A DNA stretch of 10,173 nt from Sulfuritalea sp. (lineage in GTDB: Bacteria > Pseudomonadota > Gammaproteobacteria > Burkholderiales > Rhodocyclaceae): NCBI GenBank assembly GCA_026399445.1, contig JAPLRA010000368.1, forward strand, positions 1 to 10,173. The letters are read 5' to 3'. Both the position numbers and the translations under genes were made by a program. The notes under the pieces are model-generated. The model saw only the letters and a program-made list of their open reading frames with translations. It was not told the DNA's origin and searched no databases. Below are positions 1-4,724 of this stretch, in pieces; positions within the stretch are counted from its first letter, which is position 1, and each line of letters opens with the position of its first letter.

Positions 1-371
1 CACATCGCATCACCATCGCAGCGCAACGAACCGCAACCGAAAACAAGTGGAACGTGGCCATTGCCGTGGTCGATGACGGCGGCCACCTGATCTCGCTGGA
101 GCGCATGGACGGAACCCAGAAGGGCTCCATCCGCATCGCGGAACAGAAAGCCAGAACGGCGATTCTTTTCAAGCGCCCGACCAAGGCCTTCGAGGACGCG
201 GTGTTGCAGGGCCGCCCGGTCTTCATGACCATGCCCGACGTGATCTGTCTGGAGGGCGGCGTGCCCCTGATCCGCGAAGGGGTTTATCTCGGCGCGATCG
301 GCGTGTCCGGCGTCAAGTCATCCGAAGACGGCGTTGTCGCAGCCGCGGGAGCCGCTGCGCTGGGCGCCTGA
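1..371 (+). CDS. GlcG/HbpS-type haem-binding-like protein (DUF336), 5' end missing
   Basis: This is the C-terminal part of a DUF336 protein, the small alpha/beta family that includes GlcG and the extracellular haem-binding HbpS. The frame is open from base 3 to the TGA at 369-371, about 122 residues. The family is usually near 135-150 residues, so only a short N-terminus lies outside. An in-frame GTG at 54 has no Shine-Dalgarno and sits inside the conserved fold, so it is not the start. Visible family features are the segment VAIAVVDDGGHLISLERMDG, the following helix (SIRIAEQKARTAILFKRPT), the GGVPL turn, and the C-terminal GAIGVSG strand with its alanine-rich helix. Some members bind haem or cobalamin; others are encoded beside glycolate, diol or aromatic degradation genes. 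The precise role depends on the upstream neighbours, which are not visible. It converges on the glutaredoxin-like gene. Family assignment is firm; ligand is unknown. Confidence 0.85.
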   Translation, partial: HRITIAAQRTATENKWNVAIAVVDDGGHLISLERMDGTQKGSIRIAEQKARTAILFKRPTKAFEDAVLQGRPVFMTMPDVICLEGGVPLIREGVYLGAIGVSGVKSSEDGVVAAAGAAALGA

Positions 372-382
372 TGATGCCCCTG

Positions 383-426
383 CGGAGTGGGCTAAGCCCG
401 CAAACGCCGCGGGCAAAGCCACTCCG
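383..426. terminator. nested hairpin between convergent genes, possible bidirectional terminator
   Basis: Two stacked inverted repeats occupy the gap between two convergent stop codons. The outer arms are CGGAGTGGGCT (383-393) and AGCCACTCCG (417-426), which pair over 10 bp with one bulged G. The inner arms GCCCGC (396-401) and GCGGGC (409-414) pair perfectly around a 7-nt loop. A symmetric AA/AA internal loop separates the stems. There is no U-tract on either side, so classical intrinsic termination is not assured. The position, with stops at 371 and 438, makes transcript-end formation or 3'-end protection the simplest role. A REP-like dispersed repeat is the alternative. A 10-bp palindrome, TAGCCGGCTA (429-438), follows immediately and includes the stop codon of the minus-strand gene. 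Confidence 0.55.
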
Positions 427-435
427 GATAGCCGG

Positions 436-804
436 CTAGCCCGTAATCATGCGGGCGAATTCGCCGCTGTCGATCAGCCGGCGCAATTCGCCGGCGCCGC
501 CGACCAGAGTGCCGTTCACAAAGACCATGGGGAAGGTGGGCCAGCCGGTCCACATCTTGAGCGCGTTGCGGCGCCGCCACTGGCTGAGATAGCTTCCGTA
601 CTCGAGGTACTGGTAGGGCGTGCCGAGCGCATCCAGCGCCTTGCGCGCCATGCGCGGAAAAGGGTTTTGCGCCATGCCGACCACCACCACCTTGTTGCCG
701 GCGATGGCTGCCTGAACTTCGCGCACGATGTCGGCGTTGTTGTCCGTTATGGTCTCGCGGATGGCGGGATGAATGTGGGCTTCGTCCAGAATGCTGCGGC
801 TCAT
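436..804 (-). CDS. glutaredoxin-fold protein without any cysteine
   Basis: The 122-residue product aligns by eye with monothiol glutaredoxins. It has an N-terminal extension (1-36), a first strand KVVVVGM (38-44), the active-site helix (about 45-60), the cis-proline loop GWPTFPMVFVNG (87-98) and the GGAGEL segment (102-107) that in glutaredoxins contacts glutathione. In active proteins the loop after strand one carries CGFS or CPYC. Here it reads AQNPFPRMARKAL (45-57), and the protein has no cysteine anywhere, so thiol-disulfide exchange and CGFS-type iron-sulfur ligation through protein cysteine are not possible. The start at 804 is supported by AGGAG six nucleotides upstream (811-815 on the plus strand). 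The fold and glutathione-side residues look maintained, so this is probably not a decaying gene; a binding or regulatory role is inferred. It is divergent from the ECF-sigma cluster, with 237 nt between starts. Confidence 0.8.
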   Translation of the reverse strand: MSRSILDEAHIHPAIRETITDNNADIVREVQAAIAGNKVVVVGMAQNPFPRMARKALDALGTPYQYLEYGSYLSQWRRRNALKMWTGWPTFPMVFVNGTLVGGAGELRRLIDSGEFARMITG

Positions 805-976
805 GGAGGGCTCCTGTGGGATCGAGGGACCATCTTACCCTGCGCCGGACGAATGCCCGCCGTGCCGCCGGTGCCGACTCTTGGCTCGGCTCTCGTGGTC
901 CCCGCGGACCTCGGCATGGCATATTCGCGGTAGCATCATCGGCCACAAGTCGGCGAGCAATTATTTTTCACCCGCT

Positions 977-1002
977 GGAATAGATGCAGGCATCTCCCCG
1001 TT
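977..1002 (+). promoter_or_regulatory. candidate ECF-sigma promoter of the COG4315/sigma/anti-sigma/catalase cluster
   Basis: GGAAT (977-981) and CGTT (999-1002) are separated by 17 nt, the layout of many ECF-type promoters (GGAAC-like -35 and CGTT/CGTC-like -10). An A/T-rich run (960-969) lies directly upstream, unusual in this GC-rich region and in the place of an UP element. The element is about 40 nt ahead of the first gene of a cluster that itself encodes an ECF sigma factor, so autoregulation is the natural reading. No second copy is apparent before the sigma gene (5-nt gap) or the catalase gene (32-nt gap). This is pattern matching on short words; the start site is not known. Confidence 0.5.
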
Positions 1003-1041
1003 CATGCAGGGGTAGGACCCCCAACCCCAACGGAGATCAAA

Positions 1042-1404
1042 ATGAGAATCCACAAATTCGTACTCGCCCTGCTTGCATCCGCGTCGCTCGCCGCCTTTGC
1101 CGCCGCGCCGGCCATGGTATCCAACGGCATGCTCACCGGCAGCAACGGCATGACGCTCTATACCTTCGACAAGGACGCCGGCGGCAAGAGCGCCTGCAAC
1201 GGCCCCTGCGCCGCGAACTGGCCGCCGCTCATGGCCATGGATAACGATACTGCCAGCGGCGATTACAGTGTCATCACCCGCGACGACGGCAAGAAACAGT
1301 GGGCGCTCAAGGGCAAGCCGCTGTACTACTGGGTCAAGGACCAGAAACCGGGCGACACGACCGGTGATGGCTTCAACAGCGTCTGGCACGTCGCCAAGCC
1401 CTAG
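1042..1404 (+). CDS. exported YxFxxD-repeat protein, COG4315 / 'secreted repeat of unknown function' family
   Basis: The 120-residue product has a Sec signal peptide (residues 1-22: basic start, hydrophobic core, Ala-rich end) followed by two copies of the family motif. The first is LYTFDKD (39-45); the second is LYYWVKD (94-100). After the first comes the CNGPCAANWPPL segment (52-63) typical of this family. The protein is often annotated as a predicted lipoprotein, but here no lipobox cysteine is present at the signal-peptide end, so a soluble periplasmic protein is more likely. C52 and C56 could form a disulfide or bind a ligand. GGAG (1032-1035) is the ribosome site for the ATG. It is the first gene of the ECF cluster, with the sigma gene starting 5 nt after its stop. 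The biochemical role of the family is not established; co-occurrence with ECF sigma and catalase-like genes suggests an envelope redox-stress role. Confidence 0.85.
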   Translation: MRIHKFVLALLASASLAAFAAAPAMVSNGMLTGSNGMTLYTFDKDAGGKSACNGPCAANWPPLMAMDNDTASGDYSVITRDDGKKQWALKGKPLYYWVKDQKPGDTTGDGFNSVWHVAKP

Positions 1405-1409
1405 ACCGA

Positions 1410-1907
1410 GTGGAAAGCAGCGCGATCCTGGCCGAGATTCCCCGCCTGCGCCGTTACGCGCGGGCGATGCTCGGCGATCGCGCGGCGGCGGATGATCTGG
1501 TGCAGGACACCCTCGAGCGCGCCTGGTCCCGCCTCCATCAGTGGCGGGCCGGCAGTGACATGCGCGCCTGGCTGTTCGGCATCATGCACAACCTGCGGAT
1601 CGATCAACTGCGCCGGCCAAGGCTGCCCACACATTCGATCGAAGACGACTTCGACATGCCGACGCGCGCCACCCAGACCGACGGACTGGAGTTGATGGAA
1701 CTCGAAACCGCGTTGAACCATTTGCCCGACGAGCAGCGCGAAGTCCTGCTGCTGGTTGCCTTGGAGGAGTTAAGCTATGCAGACATTGCCGCAACGCTGG
1801 GCATCCCCATCGGCACCGTCATGTCGCGCCTGTCGCGCGGGCGGGAAAGGCTGCGCCTGATCATGAACGGCGAACACGCAAGCGCCAGACTGAGAGTCGT
1901 GCGATGA
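1410..1907 (+). CDS. ECF-family RNA polymerase sigma factor
   Basis: The 165-residue protein has the two-domain ECF layout. Region 2 (about residues 10-70) contains the core-binding helix DDLVQDTLERAW (28-39) and the promoter-melting and -10 segment DMRAWLFGIMHNLRIDQLRR (50-69). Region 4 (about 95-150) contains LPDEQREVLLLVALEELSYADIAATLGIPIGTVMSRLSRGRERL, the helix-turn-helix that reads the -35 element. The start is GTG at 1410, 5 nt after the preceding stop, with no clear Shine-Dalgarno; translation is probably coupled to the upstream gene. The next ATG (1467) would cut into region 2. The stop overlaps the anti-sigma start (ATGA, 1904-1907), the usual arrangement for an ECF pair. It likely drives the GGAAT/CGTT promoter upstream of the cluster. 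The exact ECF group is not decided from sequence alone, though the catalase-like neighbour resembles the context described for ECF26. Confidence 0.93.
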   Translation: MESSAILAEIPRLRRYARAMLGDRAAADDLVQDTLERAWSRLHQWRAGSDMRAWLFGIMHNLRIDQLRRPRLPTHSIEDDFDMPTRATQTDGLELMELETALNHLPDEQREVLLLVALEELSYADIAATLGIPIGTVMSRLSRGRERLRLIMNGEHASARLRVVR

Positions 1908-2716
1908 GCAAACTACCGATTGCCGAAGCCGACGTTCAGGCTTACATCGATGGTGCCCTGCCTGCCGCATGGCGCAGCGAGGTCGAGGACTATCTGGCCG
2001 CCCAGCCGGAAGAAGCCGAGCGCGTGCGTGCCTACCTCGAACAGAAACAGGCCCTGCGTGCCTTGTTCAACCCGGTGCTGGACGAAGTGCTGCCGGCACA
2101 TCTGAGCGCGCTGGCCTCGCCACCATCAACAGCCGCGACCGACCGACCCCACAGGCCGGTCCTCGCCCGCTGGTCGCTGCAGCGCATTGCCGCCGGAATA
2201 GTCGTTGCGATAGTGAGTGGCTTCGCAGGCTGGGTGGCGCACGACCGCTACCCCCAGGCCGAGAGCCTGGCCAGAACATCGCCACTCTCGCTACCTCGGC
2301 AGGCCGCGGTAGCCCATGTCGTGTACAGCCCCGACGTGCGCCGCCCGGTGGAAGTCGGCGCCGAGCAGGAAGACCAACTCGTCGCCTGGCTGTCCAAACG
2401 CATTGGCACACCGGTGCGCCCGCCCAAGCTCGGGGCCCTCGGCTACGAACTGATTGGCGGTCGACTGCTACCCGGCAACAGCGGCCCCGTGGCCCAGTTC
2501 ATGTACCACGATGCCACCGGCCAGCGCCTGACGCTTTACGTCTCCACCGAGAACACCACGAATCAGGACACCGCTTTCCGCTTTGCGCAGGAAGGGCCGG
2601 TCAATGTCTTCTACTGGATCGATGGCAAGTTCGGCTATGCCCTCTCGGCCGGCATAGACAAAGGCAAACTGGCCCGCGTCGCGACAGCAGTGTATGACCA
2701 GATCGAGCACAAATAA
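1904..2716 (+). CDS. membrane-anchored anti-sigma factor (RsiW/COG5662-like, no zinc motif)
   Basis: The 270-residue protein has a cytoplasmic N-terminal domain (1-85) with the anti-sigma helices EADVQAYIDGALPAAWRSEV and an Ala/Glu-rich helix (25-55). One membrane span follows (about 94-112, IAAGIVVAIVSGFAGWVA), then a periplasmic domain of about 150 residues. The family's zinc motif HxxxCxxC is absent and the whole protein has no cysteine, so sensing by a thiol or zinc switch is excluded. The periplasmic part holds a repeat-free mixed fold with YSPDVRRPVEVGAEQ (about 141-155) and a C-terminal FYWIDGKFGYALSAGI stretch (about 239-254). The ATG overlaps the sigma stop by 4 nt, giving coupled translation. 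It most likely holds the sigma factor at the membrane until an envelope signal acts on the periplasmic domain. The signal is unknown; the co-encoded haem protein suggests reactive oxygen or chlorine species. Confidence 0.88.
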   Translation: MSKLPIAEADVQAYIDGALPAAWRSEVEDYLAAQPEEAERVRAYLEQKQALRALFNPVLDEVLPAHLSALASPPSTAATDRPHRPVLARWSLQRIAAGIVVAIVSGFAGWVAHDRYPQAESLARTSPLSLPRQAAVAHVVYSPDVRRPVEVGAEQEDQLVAWLSKRIGTPVRPPKLGALGYELIGGRLLPGNSGPVAQFMYHDATGQRLTLYVSTENTTNQDTAFRFAQEGPVNVFYWIDGKFGYALSAGIDKGKLARVATAVYDQIEHK

Positions 2717-2748
2717 AACCCCAACCCCAACAGAAAAAGGAATCCACA

Positions 2749-3750
2749 ATGCAAAGAATGCCCTTGCAGCACTATGCACTTGCCGGCCTGCTCGCCCTCG
2801 CTGCCCCGCTGGCGATGACCGCGGATAAAGAGGTCGCGCCCGATCAGGTGGTCACCGCCATCGAGGGCGTCTTCGGCGTGAATCCGGGACAGCGACGAAA
2901 CCATATCAAGGGCAGTTGCGCAGTCGGCGAATTCGTCGGCACCAAGGAGGCCGCGCCCTACACCCGCTCTGCGCTTTTCTCAGGAAAACCGGTACCGGTC
3001 ATCGCCCGCTTCTCGCTCTCCGGCGGCAACCCGAAAGCACCCGACACAGCAAAGAGCGTACGCGGCATGGCGCTGCAATTCAAGCTGCCGGGCGGCGCCC
3101 TGCACCACATGGCAATGCTCAACACGCCGATGTTCGGCGCCGCCAACCCGCAGACCTTCCTCGACCTGATGCTCGCGCTGCAGCCCGACCCGGCTACCGG
3201 CAAGCCGGATCCGGAAAAGATGAAGGCCTTCAAGACCAGTCACCCGGACAACCTGGCCCAGTCCGAATACCTGGCTGCCAACAATCCGCCCACCAGTTAC
3301 GCCAACAGCGCCTACTGGGGCATCCACACTTTCAAGTTCGTCAACAGGAAAAAGCAGGCCACGCTGGTGCGCTGGCGCTTCGTCCCGCAGGACGGCGAGA
3401 AGCGCCTGTCCGACGATGAGCTGAAGACGGCTGGCGCCAATTTCCTCGAGCAGGCGCTGATCAGCCGCACCCAGCAAGGCCCGGTGCGCTGGGACATGAT
3501 GCTGACCATCGGCGTTGCCGGCGACCCGGAAGACAATCCGACGCTGGCCTGGCCGGATGAGCGCAAACAGGTGAAGGTCGGCACGCTAACGATTGCCTCC
3601 GCGATGCCGCAAAAAGGTGCCTCGTGCGAGCCCATCAACTTCGACCCGCTCGCCATGGCCGACGGCATTGCCCCGACCAAGGATCCGGTGCTTCAGTTCC
3701 GTTCGCCGGCGTATGCGGTTTCATTCGCCAAGCGGCTGGGGGGAATTTGA
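2749..3750 (+). CDS. exported SrpA-like catalase-family haem peroxidase
   Basis: The 333-residue product is a minimal catalase-fold protein (family usually about 300-360; full catalases are about 480 or more). A signal peptide (1-25, ending LAMTA) directs it to the periplasm. The distal haem residue is H52 in RRNHIKGSCAVGEF (49-62), matching the HxKG motif of catalases. The proximal haem ligand is predicted as Y322 in FRSPAY, with R318 four residues before it (catalase RxxxY). ARFSLSGGNP and VRGMALQFKLPGG are core barrel segments. Members decompose or use hydrogen or organic peroxides, often with peroxidase rather than strong catalase activity. The ATG at 2749 follows AAAGGA (2736-2741); an in-frame ATG at 2758 would shorten the signal peptide. 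It is the last gene of the ECF cluster, 32 nt after the anti-sigma stop, and converges on the coiled-coil gene. Export plus co-regulation suggests peroxide defence in the envelope. Confidence 0.9.
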   Translation: MQRMPLQHYALAGLLALAAPLAMTADKEVAPDQVVTAIEGVFGVNPGQRRNHIKGSCAVGEFVGTKEAAPYTRSALFSGKPVPVIARFSLSGGNPKAPDTAKSVRGMALQFKLPGGALHHMAMLNTPMFGAANPQTFLDLMLALQPDPATGKPDPEKMKAFKTSHPDNLAQSEYLAANNPPTSYANSAYWGIHTFKFVNRKKQATLVRWRFVPQDGEKRLSDDELKTAGANFLEQALISRTQQGPVRWDMMLTIGVAGDPEDNPTLAWPDERKQVKVGTLTIASAMPQKGASCEPINFDPLAMADGIAPTKDPVLQFRSPAYAVSFAKRLGGI

Positions 3751-3780
3751 GCCGCCTGCATCGCCAACGGTTTTAAGCGC

Positions 3781-4482
3781 TCACCTGGCCGCCGCTGCAG
3801 CAGCGGCGGCCTGCTTGGCGGCCTCTTCTGCCTCCCGCCGCTTCAGCAGATCGGCATACTGCCGCGCTCGTTCGTCGATCTTCTTCACGCGCTCGGCATG
3901 CTGCCGTTCCCGCTCTGCCTTCTTGCTGGCATTGGCCGGCGCCTTTTCGGCTCGTTTCGCATCCTCCTGGCTGCGCGCCGCAAGCTTGTTCTGCTGCGCC
4001 GCACGCTCCGCCACCGCCTTGCTGCGACGGGTCTCGAGCTTTTTCGATTCCTCGGCCTGGCTCCTCTCGCGCTCGACAGCCCGTTGCGCTTCCTTCTCGC
4101 GATAGCGTTCGACATCGGCCTTCTGCTTGGCCTCCAGACCCGGCGCTTCGGCCGCGCGCTTCGCCGCTTTGGCCTCGACGTCCAGACGATGAATTTCGCG
4201 TTCGGCCTTGCGCCCGGCCTGCTCGAGCGCATTGGCCTCCCTGACCGCCGCGAAGTGTCTTTCCTTCGCCGAACTGAGGCAGTTGATGGCGATCACTTTG
4301 GCTTGGCAGGCTGCCTTGTCTGCTTCGTACCGGGTCTCCGCCTCGCCTTTCAGCGCCTTGCCCCTGACGCGTTGGGCGCGGGCCTCATCGAGCGACAGCG
4401 GCGACGGCGCAGCGACTGTTTGCGCAAGGGCCCATACGTGGGCAAGCATCAAACCAACACCCAGCAAGCTTCGAATCTGCAT
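3781..4482 (-). CDS. exported charged coiled-coil protein of unknown function
   Basis: The frame runs open far upstream, but the true start is the ATG at 4480-4482. It has GAGGAG six nucleotides ahead and begins a clear signal peptide (MQIRSLLGVGLMLAHVWALAQ), giving 233 residues. The mature protein is almost entirely helix-forming Ala, Lys, Arg and Glu, with heptad-like character from about residue 60 to 225 and an AKQAAAAAAAAR C-terminus. Two cysteines (KAACQAKVIAINCLSSAKERH, starting near residue 57) are the only conserved-looking landmark. Similar paired-Cys, Arg-rich exported proteins occur as hypothetical proteins in betaproteobacteria and are sometimes mislabelled TolA. There is no TolA membrane anchor or C-terminal Tol domain. 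A periplasmic structural or scaffold role is plausible but inferred. The gene is divergent from the FAD enzyme and convergent with the catalase-like gene. Confidence 0.75.
   Translation of the reverse strand: MQIRSLLGVGLMLAHVWALAQTVAAPSPLSLDEARAQRVRGKALKGEAETRYEADKAACQAKVIAINCLSSAKERHFAAVREANALEQAGRKAEREIHRLDVEAKAAKRAAEAPGLEAKQKADVERYREKEAQRAVERERSQAEESKKLETRRSKAVAERAAQQNKLAARSQEDAKRAEKAPANASKKAERERQHAERVKKIDERARQYADLLKRREAEEAAKQAAAAAAAAR
3787..3811. repeat. perfect 11-bp inverted repeat within alanine codons
   Basis: GGCCGCCGCTG (3787-3797) and CAGCGGCGGCC (3801-3811) are exact reverse complements around the 3-nt loop CAG. The element encodes the C-terminal alanines of the minus-strand coiled-coil protein and lies about 40 nt past the catalase-like stop. 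It could act as a transcript-end structure for the plus-strand cluster, but no T-run follows it on either strand, so it is reported as an inverted repeat rather than a terminator. Confidence 0.6.
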
Positions 4483-4618
4483 CAGGCTCTCCTCACGAGC
4501 GAGCAGCTTAGCGGGTTCCCCCGAGGTTTTCCATTTTCCCGCGAGTGCGGGCTGATGTCGCCGTCTCGCCATCGCCGACTTTTGGCCGCCGCCTCCGTGA
4601 GACCGCCAATCGACGCGA

Positions 4619-4646
4619 TTGGATTGGCATGATTTCAGGCTAAACT
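4619..4646 (+). promoter_or_regulatory. candidate sigma-70-type promoter of the FAD/TPP gene pair
   Basis: TTGGAT (4619-4624) and TAAACT (4641-4646) are separated by 16 nt and lie just ahead of the strong ribosome site AAGGAGGA (4659-4666). Agreement with TTGACA/TATAAT is partial (3-4 of 6 positions in each box). The predicted start site would leave a leader of roughly 20 nt. The rest of the 190-nt divergent gap (4483-4672) has one small hairpin (CCCGC 4538-4542 with GCGGG 4547-4551) and no other recognisable operator. Confidence 0.35.
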
Positions 4647-4672
4647 CCGACGCAAAACAAGGAGGAGCGACC

Positions 4673-4724
4673 GTGAGCGAAGTCATCGTCATCGGCGGCG
4701 GCATAGCGGGTATTTGCGCCGCGC
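4673..4724 (+). pseudogene. detached start and FAD-binding motif of the FAD dehydrogenase (frame break)
   Basis: GTG at 4673 is preceded by AAGGAGGA with a 6-nt spacer, the best ribosome site in the window. It opens with VSEVIVIGGGIAGICAA, the beta strand and GxGxxG turn that bind the ADP part of FAD. After residue 17 this frame turns into unrelated low-quality sequence (HCCWTATARTTS...), while the expected second Rossmann strand RALLLDRD appears one frame over from 4720. About eight residues of helix are missing compared with the usual family spacing, so a net loss of about 28 nt (25-31) fits both the gap and the frame change. This is the 5' end of the gene whose body is listed next. Confidence 0.7.

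Noticed and set aside
996..1012. CCCC...GGGG hairpin in the leader of the COG4315 gene
   Set aside because: Only four base pairs around a nine-base loop; too weak to call a riboswitch or attenuator.
4625..4641. Possible sigma-54 site TGGCAT...GGCT before the FAD gene
   Set aside because: The GG-to-GC spacing is 13 rather than 12, and the TTGC half is missing.
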